A DNA stretch of 64,000 nucleotides from Pseudoruegeria aquimaris (GTDB lineage: Bacteria; Pseudomonadota; Alphaproteobacteria; Rhodobacterales; Rhodobacteraceae), in assembly GCF_900172235.1 (NCBI RefSeq), contig NZ_FWFQ01000005.1, positions 1 to 64,000 on the forward strand, in the 5' to 3' direction. Position numbers and translations under genes: made by a program. Within the stretch, counting starts at the first letter, position 1. Every line of letters starts with the position of its first letter. The notes beneath the pieces were generated by a model. The model did no database searches. It was given only the letters and a program-made list of their open reading frames with translations, and was not told the DNA's origin. Positions 31,343-40,888 of the stretch are shown here, piece by piece.

Positions 31343-32122
31343 CTAGCTTGGCGACCCTGCCTGCTCAAGTTTGCCCCATGCGTCCAATAGCCCCTCGACG
31401 GCCGTGCACATGGATTCCGCGTCCGGTGCGGCGCAGGTGTGGATTTCCCCCCTGAAATCAGGGCCCAGCGCCGCCGCGACGGACGGGCTGAGGGCCACCG
31501 CCGCGGCCCGCAGGCCCGACACCTCCAGGGAAGCCCGGAACCGCCGGGCGATATGCGGCGAGAAGAGGGGCGCGATCACGTCCGCGCCCGTGATCTCGGC
31601 CACCAGGGCGCCGCTCCAGTTCTGCGGCGCCTGCCGGTAGAGCATCGTTTCGGTGATCCGGATGCCCTCCTCCGCCAGGGCCTCCGCCAGCGGGTGGCTC
31701 ACCTGAACGCCGCGGGCATACAGCCCCTGCCCGGTCGGCGGATGCGCCAAAAGATGCCGGATCAGAGCCGAAACGTCGCGGGCCACATGGGCGGGCTCGT
31801 AGCCCAACCCCTGCGCGGCCTCGGCCGTTCGGGCGCCGACGCAGTAGCACGGCAGCCGCCGGGGTGCCCCCCCCAGCATCGCGGCGCCGTTCTCGGAGGT
31901 GAAAACCACGAAATCGAAGGCATCCGGATCAGGCACCGGTGCATGGGTCGGCACGATCTCCGCCAGCGGCGCCACGACGATGCGTGCGGAGCCACCGATC
32001 CTGGCCTCGAGCTGGCCGGCAAAGCGCTCCGACGCCACCCGGGGGCGCGTCAGCAGAATCACCGGCCTGCCGGCGGGGTTGTCCGGTATGTTCGGATGGT
32101 TTCGGGGCGTTGGCTCTGGCAC
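31343..32122 (-). CDS. hemD: Uroporphyrinogen-III synthase
   Basis: A 259-residue protein with the poorly conserved but recognisable HemD fold: [18 protein letters not shown] at the N-terminus, [35 protein letters not shown] and the C-terminal [13 protein letters not shown] segment. It cyclises hydroxymethylbilane with D-ring inversion to uroporphyrinogen III. Divergent from tsaD with a 78-base gap; hemC is not in the window. First gene of hemD-mitofilin-hemY. Confidence 0.88.
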   Translation of the reverse strand: MPEPTPRNHPNIPDNPAGRPVILLTRPRVASERFAGQLEARIGGSARIVVAPLAEIVPTHAPVPDPDAFDFVVFTSENGAAMLGGAPRRLPCYCVGARTAEAAQGLGYEPAHVARDVSALIRHLLAHPPTGQGLYARGVQVSHPLAEALAEEGIRITETMLYRQAPQNWSGALVAEITGADVIAPLFSPHIARRFRASLEVSGLRAAAVALSPSVAAALGPDFRGEIHTCAAPDAESMCTAVEGLLDAWGKLEQAGSPS

Positions 32123-32200
32123 GGTATCGCCTGCGGCATTGTCTGGGGGCCTGCCAAGTGTTACCTGCCATGGACCCTACCGGCAACTGGCACGAACCGG

Positions 32201-33298
32201 ATGATCCAACCGCTCACTTTCCTCGGGCTCGAAAGCAGCTGCGACGATACGGCCGCCGCCGTGGTGCGCCGCCTGCCCGACGGGCGTGGCGAGATCCTGT
32301 CCAGCGTGGTGGCCGGGCAGGCCGCCCTGCACGCGGCCTATGGCGGCGTCGTGCCCGAGATCGCGGCGCGCGCCCATGCCGAGAAACTGGATGTCTGCGT
32401 GGATGAGGCGCTTTCGGAAGCCGGCTTCGCCCTCGCCGATCTTGACGGGATCGCGGTGACGGCCGGGCCCGGGCTGATCGGGGGCGTGCTCTCCGGCGTG
32501 ATGTGCGCCAAGGGTCTGGCCGCCGGGGCCGGGCTGCCGCTCGTCGGTGTGAACCACCTTGCCGGCCATGCGCTCACGCCCCGGCTCACCGATGGCGTGG
32601 CTTTCCCCTACCTCATGCTTCTCGTTTCAGGCGGGCACTGCCAGTTCCTGATCGCTTCGGGGCCGGAAACCTACACCCGTCTCGGCGGCACCATCGACGA
32701 TGCTCCCGGCGAAGCTTTCGACAAGGTGGCCCGCCTGCTCGGCCTGCCCCAACCCGGCGGGCCCGAAGTCGAGAGAGACGCCCAATCGGGCAATATCAGA
32801 GCCTTTTCCCTGCCCCGTCCGCTGCTGGACCGCCCCGGCTGCGACATGAGCTTTTCCGGCCTGAAAACCGCCGTGCTGCGCGCCCGTGACGGCATCGTAG
32901 CCGAAAAGGGTGGGCTCACGCGGCAGGACCGTGCCGATCTCTGCGCCAGCTTCCAGGCCGCGGTCTGCGATGTGCTGGCCGAGAAATCCCGCCGCGCGCT
33001 GGAGCAGTACCTCGAAAGCGCGCCCGAAACGCCCGTCTTCGCCGTGGCCGGGGGCGTATCGGCAAACCGCGCCATCCGGTCCGGGCTCGAGAACCTCTGC
33101 CGCGGAATGGGCGTGCGCTTCCTCGCGCCGCCGCTGACTCTGTGCACGGACAACGCCGCGATGATCGCCTGGGCAGGGCTCGAACGCTTCGTCGGGGGCG
33201 CAAGCGACGGGATGGACCTCGCCGCACGCCCGCGCTGGCCGCTCGACAGGCGAAGCCCCGCCCTGCTCGGGTCCGGCAAGAAAGGAGCCAAGGCATGA
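32201..33298 (+). CDS. tsaD: tRNA N6-threonylcarbamoyladenosine transferase TsaD
   Basis: A 365-residue ASKHA-fold protein from ATG 32201 ([20 protein letters not shown]); the open frame upstream of this is antisense to hemD. The metal site is seen in [15 protein letters not shown] and [22 protein letters not shown] and the C-terminal [11 protein letters not shown] and [15 protein letters not shown] motifs complete it. It makes t6A at position 37 of ANN-reading tRNAs with TsaB, TsaC and TsaE (tsaE is at 44025). Its stop overlaps the gpsA start (ATGA). Confidence 0.97.
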   Translation: MIQPLTFLGLESSCDDTAAAVVRRLPDGRGEILSSVVAGQAALHAAYGGVVPEIAARAHAEKLDVCVDEALSEAGFALADLDGIAVTAGPGLIGGVLSGVMCAKGLAAGAGLPLVGVNHLAGHALTPRLTDGVAFPYLMLLVSGGHCQFLIASGPETYTRLGGTIDDAPGEAFDKVARLLGLPQPGGPEVERDAQSGNIRAFSLPRPLLDRPGCDMSFSGLKTAVLRARDGIVAEKGGLTRQDRADLCASFQAAVCDVLAEKSRRALEQYLESAPETPVFAVAGGVSANRAIRSGLENLCRGMGVRFLAPPLTLCTDNAAMIAWAGLERFVGGASDGMDLAARPRWPLDRRSPALLGSGKKGAKA

Positions 33299-34257
33299 GC
33301 GTGGCCGTTCTGGGCGCCGGCGCCTTCGGCACGGCTCTCGCCATCACGATCGCTCGCGGCGGCACCCCCGTGACGCTCTGGGCACGCAGCGCCACCCACG
33401 CCGAGGAAATGGCGAACACACGCCAGAACTCCCGGCGCCTTCCCGGCGTTGAACTCCCCGAAAACGTCACTGTTACGGCTGAAATCGGCGCGATGTCCGC
33501 CAACACCCTGTTGCTGGCCATCCCGATGCAGCAGATCGCGGGCTTCCTCGCAAAGAACGGCCACCGCTTCGCCTCCGGCGCAATCGTTGCCTGCTGCAAG
33601 GGCGTCGATCTGGAAACCGGGCTCGGGCCCACGGCCACCATCTCCGCCGCCTGCCCCGGCGCGGTTTCGGCCATCCTGACAGGCCCCAGCTTCGCCATCG
33701 ACATCGCGCGCGGCCTCCCCACGGCGTTGACGCTGGCCTGCCGCGATGAAGCCGCCGCCCGGCGCCTGCAGTCCACGCTCTCCACCGAGACCCTGCGCCT
33801 CTACCGCACCACCGACACCACCGGCGCTGAACTGGGCGGCGCGTTGAAGAACGTGATCGCGATCGCCTGCGGCGTCACGATCGGCGCCGGGCTCGGCGAA
33901 AGCGCCCGCGCCGCGGTGATGACCCGGGGCTTCGCCGAAATGCAGCGCCTCGCCCGTCAGCTCGGCGCCCAACCGGAAACGCTGTCCGGCCTCTCCGGCT
34001 TCGGCGATCTGGCCCTGACCTGCACCTCGGAGAAGAGCCGCAACTTCTCCTTCGGGCTGGCCCTGGGCCGCGCCGAAACCTTCGATGCCGGCAAGACGGT
34101 GGAAGGCGCCGCCACGGCGCGGGCCGTTGCGCGGCTCGCACGGCAGAACGTCGCCGAGATGCCGATCACCTCGGTGGTGGCTTCGGTTCTGGAAAACAGG
34201 ATAACGATCAGGGAAGCAGTGGAAGCGCTGCTCTCCCGCCCCCTCAAGGAGGAATGA
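33295..34257 (+). CDS. gpsA: Glycerol-3-phosphate dehydrogenase [NAD(P)+]
   Basis: A 320-residue protein from ATG 33295. The Rossmann motif [14 protein letters not shown] is at the N-terminus; [34 protein letters not shown] and the active-site [15 protein letters not shown] follow, then [20 protein letters not shown]. It reduces dihydroxyacetone phosphate to sn-glycerol-3-phosphate for phospholipid synthesis. Starts inside the tsaD stop codon and is followed 4 bases later by the YciI gene. Confidence 0.97.
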   Translation: MSVAVLGAGAFGTALAITIARGGTPVTLWARSATHAEEMANTRQNSRRLPGVELPENVTVTAEIGAMSANTLLLAIPMQQIAGFLAKNGHRFASGAIVACCKGVDLETGLGPTATISAACPGAVSAILTGPSFAIDIARGLPTALTLACRDEAAARRLQSTLSTETLRLYRTTDTTGAELGGALKNVIAIACGVTIGAGLGESARAAVMTRGFAEMQRLARQLGAQPETLSGLSGFGDLALTCTSEKSRNFSFGLALGRAETFDAGKTVEGAATARAVARLARQNVAEMPITSVVASVLENRITIREAVEALLSRPLKEE

Positions 34258-34261
34258 CCCG

Positions 34262-34534
34262 ATGAAAGTAGCCCTCATCGCCAAGGACAAACCCGGCGCC
34301 CTCGATATCCGCGTGGCGAACCGCCCCGATCACGTCGCCTATCTGAAATCCACCCCTGCGGTGGAACAGGCTGGCCCCCTGCTGGACGCCGAAGGCGCCA
34401 TGTGCGGCTCGCTCATCATCCTCGAAGTGGCCGACATGGCCGAGGCCGAGGCTTTCGTGGCCGGCGATCCCTACGGCAAGGCCGGGCTGTTTGCCTCCGT
34501 CGAACTGATCCCGTGGAACCGGGTGATCGGCTGA
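34262..34534 (+). CDS. YciI family protein
   Basis: A 90-residue ferredoxin-like-fold protein with the family's His/Asp region in RPDHVAYLKST and a C-terminal EAFVAGDPYGKAGLFASVEL. YciI proteins are small putative enzymes or ligand binders without an agreed function. It lies 4 bases after gpsA and its TGA overlaps the next ATG, so it is part of the tsaD-gpsA-YciI-EVE operon. Confidence 0.9.
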   Translation: MKVALIAKDKPGALDIRVANRPDHVAYLKSTPAVEQAGPLLDAEGAMCGSLIILEVADMAEAEAFVAGDPYGKAGLFASVELIPWNRVIG

Positions 34535-34953
34535 TGGCATACTGGCTGTTCAAATCCGAAGCCTCCACCTGGAGCTGGGAGCAGCAGGTGGCGAAGGGCG
34601 AGGCCGGCGAGGAATGGGACGGGGTGCGCAACTACCAGGCGCGCAACATGATGCGCCAGATGAAGCTTGGTGATCTCGGCTTCTTCTACCTCTCCCAGAA
34701 AGACAAGAAAATCGTCGGCATCGTCAAGGTCTGCGCCGAGGCCCACCCCGACAGCACCACGGATGATCCCCGCTGGGAGTGCGTGGACATCAAGGCCGTC
34801 GCGCCCCTGCCGCGGCCGGTGACGCTGGAGATGTGCAAGGCCGAACCCCGCCTCGCCGACATGGTGCTCGTCAACAACACCCGGCTTTCGGTGCAACCCG
34901 TCACCGAAGCCGAATGGGCGCTGATCTGCGAAATGGGCGGCTATTCCGGCTGA
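34534..34953 (+). CDS. EVE domain-containing protein
   Basis: A 139-residue protein from ATG 34534 that begins AYWLFKSEASTWSWEQQ and contains DGVRNYQARNMMRQMKLGD and the FFYLSQKDKKIVGIVKV strand, the EVE (PUA-like) fold. EVE domains bind modified bases in nucleic acids. Last gene of the tsaD run; linkage with a t6A enzyme fits an RNA-modification theme but is not proof. Confidence 0.92.
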   Translation: MAYWLFKSEASTWSWEQQVAKGEAGEEWDGVRNYQARNMMRQMKLGDLGFFYLSQKDKKIVGIVKVCAEAHPDSTTDDPRWECVDIKAVAPLPRPVTLEMCKAEPRLADMVLVNNTRLSVQPVTEAEWALICEMGGYSG

Positions 34954-35062
34954 GTCAGCCCCTGTTTCGGCAGATGGCCACCCCGGCAGGAGTGAAAAAC
35001 CCTAGGCGCGCCTGACGGGCGCGGGCATAGTTACCCCATCGTTTTCATCAGGGAGAAACGCG

Positions 35063-35458
35063 ATGGATTTTGTGAGCGTGATCGTGGCGGCACTGGCCGC
35101 CTACGCCTTCGGCGCCGTCTGGTACATGCGCCTGGCCGAACCTTGGATGGAGGCCGCGGGCGTGGAGCGCGGCGAAGACGGTCGGCCGAAGAACGCGAAG
35201 GATCCGATCCCCTACATCACCAGCCTCCTCTGCCTGGTCATCGTCGCCGGCATGATGCGCCACGTCTTCGCTCTCGGCGGCATCGACGGTCTCGGCAAAG
35301 GGCTCGTCGCCGGCCTCGGGCTCGGCCTCTTCATCGCCACACCGTGGATCGCGACGAACTACACCTTCGCAGGGCGCCCGCGCCGGTTGATCCTGATCGA
35401 CGGCGGCTACGCCACCATCGGCTGCACGGTGATCGGCACCGTCCTCGGGCTTTTCTGA
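35063..35458 (+). CDS. DUF1761 family membrane protein
   Basis: A 131-residue protein with four hydrophobic helices and the DUF1761 start VIVAALAAYAFGAVWYM followed by LAEPWMEAAG. The C-terminal half has GLFIATPWIATNYTFAG and a final Gly-rich helix. Function unknown. It begins 109 bases after the EVE gene, after a gap without clear structure, and the next small gene begins 1 base after its stop. Confidence 0.85.
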   Translation: MDFVSVIVAALAAYAFGAVWYMRLAEPWMEAAGVERGEDGRPKNAKDPIPYITSLLCLVIVAGMMRHVFALGGIDGLGKGLVAGLGLGLFIATPWIATNYTFAGRPRRLILIDGGYATIGCTVIGTVLGLF

Positions 35459-35459
35459 C

Positions 35460-35750
35460 ATGCGCGCCGCCGCGCTCTGTCTCGCCCTTCTGCCCATTGC
35501 GGGCTGCGTATCGACGGCCCCCGAGGAAGGCGAGTTTCTGACGTTCGACATCGCGGCGGAAACCCAGCCCTGCACGGGCGTCGCCCCGATGCGCTGCCTC
35601 ATCGTCAACGGTGAATATTTCTACGATCCCATCGCCGGCTACACCCACGTGGAAGGCCGGCCCGCGACGATCACCGTGCTCCGCACGCCCGCACCGATCC
35701 CGGTTCCCGCCGACGCCAGCGCCTATACCTACACGCGCGTGGACGGCTGA
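35460..35750 (+). CDS. Small lipoprotein, DUF4377-like
   Basis: A 96-residue protein with a lipoprotein signal (MRAAALCLALLPIAGC, lipobox Cys16). The mature part has a Cys pair (PCTGVAPMRCL), then VNGEYFYDPIAGYTHVEG and PVPADASAYTYTRV, which resembles the DUF4377 pattern of a short beta-sandwich envelope domain. Function unknown. Immediately follows the DUF1761 gene, probably co-translated. Confidence 0.7.
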   Translation: MRAAALCLALLPIAGCVSTAPEEGEFLTFDIAAETQPCTGVAPMRCLIVNGEYFYDPIAGYTHVEGRPATITVLRTPAPIPVPADASAYTYTRVDG

Positions 35751-35770
35751 TCCGGGCTGGAACAAGCAAG

Positions 35771-35802
35771 AAAAAGAGCCCCGGGAGTGCTCCTCGGGGC
35801 TC
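35771..35802 (-). terminator. Terminator of the DUF2853 gene (bidirectional hairpin)
   Basis: On the minus strand, GAGCCCCGAGGAG pairs with CTCCCGGGGCTC around a short loop with one bulge, followed by TTTTTCTTGC. It lies between the convergent 35460 and 35828 genes; the T-tract is on the minus side. Confidence 0.8.
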
Positions 35803-35827
35803 ATTCGAAATACACCGTCGCAGCGCG

Positions 35828-36169
35828 TCAGCCGTAGACGGATTCCTTGCCGAAATGCTTCACCAGCATGTAGTAGACCACAGCGCGATACTTGTTGCGC
35901 TCGGATTTGCCGTAGGTTTCGATGACGGCGTTGATCGCGTCCATCAGTTCGGGGCCGTCGGCCAGCCCGAGCTTCTTGATCAGGAAGTTGTTCTTCACCG
36001 TTTCCAGCTCGCTTTCCTGCGTCGCCGCGACGGTGGAGGCATCGGCATCATAGATCGCCGGGCCGCAGCCGATCGTCACTTTCTCAAGCAGATCCATGTC
36101 CGGCGTCATGCCGCATTTGTTCTTCAGATCATCGGCATATTGCGCGATCAGTTCATCCCGTTTGCCCAT
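35828..36169 (-). CDS. DUF2853 family protein
   Basis: A 113-residue soluble protein from ATG 36169, 6 bases after a GGAGG ribosome site. Sequence MGKRDELIAQYADDLKNKCG, then DMDLLEKVTIGCGPAIYDAD and a C-terminal YRAVVYYMLVKHFGKESVYG, fits DUF2853, a short helical family of unknown role. Monocistronic: terminator at 35771-35802 and about 180 bases to ahcY upstream. Confidence 0.85.
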   Translation of the reverse strand: MGKRDELIAQYADDLKNKCGMTPDMDLLEKVTIGCGPAIYDADASTVAATQESELETVKNNFLIKKLGLADGPELMDAINAVIETYGKSERNKYRAVVYYMLVKHFGKESVYG

Positions 36170-36290
36170 AGGCATCCTCCCAGGTGTCACCATTGAATTC
36201 GTGACAGGAGCCTAAGCCCAAAGGGCGCATGCGCAAAAGGAAAACATCGCGCCCGTTTTCCCCCTGCGGAGCGGCGCTTCCTCTCGCATC

Positions 36291-36340
36291 AAATACCTCG
36301 GGGGGAGTCCCGGCAGGGACGGGGGGCAGAGCCCCCCGCC
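36291..36340 (-). repeat. Double-hairpin intergenic element after ahcY
   Basis: On the minus strand, GGGGGGC-TCT-GCCCCCC (7-bp stem) is followed by GTCCC-TGCC-GGGAC and then TCCCCCCGAGGTATTTG. The first hairpin begins 9 bases after the ahcY stop and could stop transcription or protect the 3' end, though no T-tract follows. The G6-CTCTG-C6 form with a CCCGAGGTATTT tail resembles repeats scattered between genes in Rhodobacterales. Confidence 0.55.
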
Positions 36341-36346
36341 CGACCG

Positions 36347-37735
<1,389 letters not shown>

Positions 37736-37903
37736 CGGGCTGCTCCTTCACGCGATCATGTTGGGGCGCAGATAGCACCGACGCCCGCCTGCGGCAACCG
37801 GACCGCAGCATTCGCACGGCCCGAGGCTTGCACCCCGTGGCCTCTCGGGGTCTCATGACGGCAGAGTCCCGCAACGATGAAGCGTGAGTGAGAACGAACA
37901 GCC
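37736..37903. promoter_or_regulatory. Divergent ahcY / HD-hydrolase regulatory gap
   Basis: A 168-base gap with promoters for both directions. Between about 37838 and 37860 it contains CCCCG...CGGGG and CCCGAG...CTCGGG arms that can form two mutually exclusive hairpins. A SAH riboswitch often precedes ahcY in proteobacteria, but I do not see its conserved core, so no riboswitch is called. Confidence 0.4.
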
Positions 37904-38503
37904 ATGCCGCAACAACCCCGTGCCTGGCAGCGCATGCTCTCGGGCCGCCGCCTCGATCTTCTGGACCCGACCCCGGTGGACATCGAGATCGCCGACATCG
38001 CCCACGGGCTGGCCTTCGTGGCCCGCTGGAACGGCCAGACCCACGGCGATTTCCCCTATTCCGTGGCCGAGCACTCGCTGCTGGTGGAGGCGCTCTTCCG
38101 CGAGCTCTACCCGAAAGCCCCCGCCCGCTGGCAACTCGCCGCCCTTCTGCACGATGCACCCGAATACGTGATCGGAGACATGATCTCGCCCGTGAAAGCC
38201 GCCGTCGGGGCCGCATACGGGGAGCTCGACTCCCGCCTCACGGCGGCCATCCACATCCGCTTCGGGCTTCCGGCGGCCATTCCGGCCACCGTGAAGAAGC
38301 AGATCAAGCGGGCGGACAGGATCAGCGCCTGGTTCGAAGCCACGCAGATCGCAGGCTTCTCCGAGGCCGAGGCCACCAAGTTCTTTGGCCGCCCACCCGA
38401 GGCGATGCAGCAATCACTGAAGATCGTCCCCCGGCCGCCCGTCGAAGTCCGCGAAGCCTTCACCGCCCGCCATGCCGAATTGATGGCGGCCTGCCATGAT
38501 TGA
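37904..38503 (+). CDS. HD-domain phosphohydrolase (YfbR-like)
   Basis: A 199-residue protein with the HD metal site: FPYSVAEHSLLVEAL and LAALLHDAPEYVIGDMISP supply the His...His-Asp...Asp ligands. Length and motifs resemble 5'-deoxynucleotidase YfbR or related HD hydrolases acting on nucleotides. Divergent from ahcY, which also handles nucleosides; a metabolic link is possible but not shown. It overlaps the GNAT gene by 8 bases. Confidence 0.88.
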   Translation: MPQQPRAWQRMLSGRRLDLLDPTPVDIEIADIAHGLAFVARWNGQTHGDFPYSVAEHSLLVEALFRELYPKAPARWQLAALLHDAPEYVIGDMISPVKAAVGAAYGELDSRLTAAIHIRFGLPAAIPATVKKQIKRADRISAWFEATQIAGFSEAEATKFFGRPPEAMQQSLKIVPRPPVEVREAFTARHAELMAACHD

Positions 38504-38981
38504 GGTGCGTCGGGCCGGGCCGGCGGATTGCTCGGGCATGGCTGAAATCCTGAACGAGATCATCGACGCCGGGGGCACAACCGCGCTGACGGAGCCGGTT
38601 TCAGCCCGGGCGTTGCGCGACTGGATGCAGGCGCCGGGCCGGTCCGCGTGGCACGTGGCCGTGAACGACGCTGGCGAGATTACCGGCTTCCAGTGGCTGG
38701 GCGACATGGATTACCTGCCGCCCGAAGCGATCGACATTGCCACCTTCGTGAAACGCGGGCAGTCCGGCCTCGGCATCGGTTCCGCCCTGTTCACGGCTAC
38801 GCGCAGCGCCGCCATCTCGCTTGGCGCCACCTGGATCAACGCCAACATCCGGGCCGACAATGAGGGTGGGCTCGCCTATTACCAGAGCCGGGGCTTTCGC
38901 ACCTACGATCGCTGGGAAGGCTACAGGATGGCCAACGGGCAAATCGTGGACAAGATCCTCAAACGCTACGATCTGGATTGA
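38496..38981 (+). CDS. GNAT-family N-acetyltransferase
   Basis: A 161-residue protein with the acetyl-CoA site VKRGQSGLGIGSALFTATRS (R/Q-x-x-G-x-G/A pattern) and the C-terminal YYQSRGFRTYDRWEGYRM segment. The order of motifs resembles phosphinothricin/amino-acid acetyltransferases. Acceptor unknown. Start overlaps the HD-hydrolase end by 8 bases, so the pair is co-translated. Confidence 0.9.
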   Translation: MIEVRRAGPADCSGMAEILNEIIDAGGTTALTEPVSARALRDWMQAPGRSAWHVAVNDAGEITGFQWLGDMDYLPPEAIDIATFVKRGQSGLGIGSALFTATRSAAISLGATWINANIRADNEGGLAYYQSRGFRTYDRWEGYRMANGQIVDKILKRYDLD

Positions 38982-39063
38982 GGCGCCGAGCGGGTAATGA
39001 AGGCGGTGAGGGCTGTGCTGTCCCGCGGGGTGGCGCAAAGCGCCGCCCCGTGGGGCAAAACAT

Positions 39064-39534
39064 CTACTCCAAGGGACAGCTTTCCCCGGCGTTGATCGCG
39101 GTCAGACCGGATGCGTCGGCTTCGAACACGTAAGGCCCGGTGGCCGCCGGGACGGGCTGACCCGGCGCATACCCATCGACGGTGGCCAAGGACGTTCCGC
39201 GCCCCGGCTCCAGCCGCCAGCCATGCAGCCCTTCGCGCAGGAAATACAGCGTCAGCCCGTTGGCCCAGCGCTGTGCCGCGCCTGCGCCATTGCTGCAAGG
39301 GATACGGGCCCGGGGCTGTGCGCCGACGAGGCGGCTCACGGCCGCCACGGTGCCGGCTTCCGCGCGGCCGAAATCGATCCGCAGGGCGGAGCCGATGGGT
39401 TGCAGGTGGTCCGGGGCCAATGCAAGGCCCGCCGCTGCATTGGCCACAGAGGCCGGCGCCTGCGGCGCTGGGCCGGTGTTGCAGGCGGCCAGCAAGAGGG
39501 CCACGCCTGCAACCATCTGAAAACGAGGCAGCAA
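39064..39534 (-). CDS. Putative lipoprotein of unknown function
   Basis: A 156-residue protein from TTG 39534, giving the signal MLPRFQMVAGVALLLAAC with lipobox LAAC; ATG 39516 is an alternative but lacks the charged n-region. The mature part has GVALAPDHLQPIGSALRIDF-like and GRAEAGTVAAVSRLVG segments and two further Cys residues (IPCSNG; ESCPLE), possibly a disulfide. No family recognised. It lies 13 bases after the regA stop, where Rhodobacter species often carry hvrA. Confidence 0.6.
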   Translation of the reverse strand: MLPRFQMVAGVALLLAACNTGPAPQAPASVANAAAGLALAPDHLQPIGSALRIDFGRAEAGTVAAVSRLVGAQPRARIPCSNGAGAAQRWANGLTLYFLREGLHGWRLEPGRGTSLATVDGYAPGQPVPAATGPYVFEADASGLTAINAGESCPLE

Positions 39535-39547
39535 GAGGCCCTCAGCC

Positions 39548-40102
39548 CTAGCGCGGGCTGCGCTTGGCAAGAATGCGCTGAAGCGTCCGGCGGTGCATGT
39601 TCAGGCGGCGCGCCGTTTCGCTGACGTTCCTGTCGCACAGCTCGTAGACGCGCTGGATGTGCTCCCAACGCACGCGGTCGGCCGACATCGGGTTCTCCGG
39701 CGGCGGCGGCAGATCGCCGGCGGGGGCAAGCAGCGCGGCCGTCACGTCATTGGCGTCGGCGGGCTTGGAAAGGTAATCCATCGCGCCGATCTTCACCGCG
39801 GCCACGGCCGTAGCGATGGCGCCGTATCCGGTGAGCACCACGACGCGGCAGTCGGGCCGGGTTTCACGAAGGGTCTCCACCACTTCGAGCCCGGAACCGT
39901 CTTCGAGGCGAAGATCCACCACCGCATAGGCCGGAGGGCGGGCGGTGGCGTAGGCCCGGCCGGCGGCCACGGAGCCTGCCGTCTCCACGGCGAAGCCGCG
40001 CTTCTCCATCGCTCTCGCAAGCCGCTTCAGAAACGGTTCCTCATCGTCGACAAGGAGCAGCGTGTTGTCCTCGCCGATCTCCTCCAGCTCGCGGTCGGCC
40101 AT
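39548..40102 (-). CDS. regA: Redox response regulator RegA/PrrA/ActR
   Basis: A 184-residue protein from ATG 40102 (6 bases after GAAGGG; the ATG at 40108 touches the ribosome site). The receiver domain has TLLLVDDEEPFLKRLAR, the phosphoacceptor Asp in AVVDLRLEDGSGLEVV and VVVLTGYGAIATAVAA; the C-terminal Fis-type HTH is SETARRLNMHRRTLQRILAK. RegA controls photosynthesis, nitrogen fixation, CO2 fixation and terminal oxidases according to oxygen. Linked to senC and divergent regB. Confidence 0.96.
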   Translation of the reverse strand: MADRELEEIGEDNTLLLVDDEEPFLKRLARAMEKRGFAVETAGSVAAGRAYATARPPAYAVVDLRLEDGSGLEVVETLRETRPDCRVVVLTGYGAIATAVAAVKIGAMDYLSKPADANDVTAALLAPAGDLPPPPENPMSADRVRWEHIQRVYELCDRNVSETARRLNMHRRTLQRILAKRSPR

Positions 40103-40170
40103 GGTCATCCCTTCGCTAAACCTTCGCTATGCCTTTGTTTAGGGCGAAGGCCCCATGGCGTCAAACCACG

Positions 40171-40791
40171 CTAGCCCGCATTGACGAAACAGGCCACGCT
40201 TTCAGCCATTTCCGCTGCGCCCATGTCACGGTTGAAGAATTCCACGAAGCCATGTTCGGGAAGCATCAGGTAGGTGAAGGTGGAGTGATCCACGAGGTAG
40301 TAGTCGTCCTCGCTCTCCTGCTTGCGGTAATACGTCTTGTAGGCTTGGGAGGCGGCTTTCACCTGTTCGGGCGTGCCGGTGAGCGCCACCAGTTTCTCGT
40401 GGATGATCTCGCCGTATTCCTTCATCACCTCCGGCGTGTCCCGCTCGGGATCGATGGAGATGAAGACGGGAGTGGCCGAGATGCCTTTCTCGGCCAGCAG
40501 GTCCACCACCTCGGCGTTGCGGACGTTGTCCAGCGGGCAGACATCGGGGCAGAAGGTGTAGCCGAAGTACACCAGCGTCGGCTCGGTGATGACATCCGCC
40601 TCCGTCACGGTTTCACCCTCGCCGTTCACCAGCGTGAAGGGGCCGCCGATCGCCCCCGCGCCGCCCGCAATCTTGGTGGTCCGGCAGGCCGCGAACACAT
40701 CGTCGCTGCGCTGGCCTGAGGTGACGAACCAGAGAACGCCGAGCATGGCGATCACGATTGCGGCCGCAACAATGGCGTAAAGGCGCGTCAT
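40171..40791 (-). CDS. senC: SCO1/SenC/PrrC copper-binding protein
   Basis: A 206-residue protein from ATG 40791 with a strong AGGAAGG site. An N-terminal membrane helix (LYAIVAAAIVIAMLGVLWFV) anchors a periplasmic thioredoxin-like domain whose copper ligands are FCPDVC and a downstream His in LVDHSTFTYLM. It delivers copper to the CuA site of cytochrome c oxidase and in Rhodobacter links oxidase flow to RegB. Located between regA and divergent regB. Confidence 0.95.
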   Translation of the reverse strand: MTRLYAIVAAAIVIAMLGVLWFVTSGQRSDDVFAACRTTKIAGGAGAIGGPFTLVNGEGETVTEADVITEPTLVYFGYTFCPDVCPLDNVRNAEVVDLLAEKGISATPVFISIDPERDTPEVMKEYGEIIHEKLVALTGTPEQVKAASQAYKTYYRKQESEDDYYLVDHSTFTYLMLPEHGFVEFFNRDMGAAEMAESVACFVNAG

Positions 40792-40888
40792 GGCTTTTTC
40801 CTTCCTGAGTTTCGGGCGCATTGATCGCGCTCCGGGCAGGGATTAACAATTGTGCAGGTTGACGCATTCACGAAGGCGCGAGCAGCAC

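Noticed and set aside
37736-37860. SAH riboswitch upstream of ahcY
   Set aside because: The CCGAGG...GCTCGG helix with the conserved GCGCTGC core of the known class is not present in the leader.
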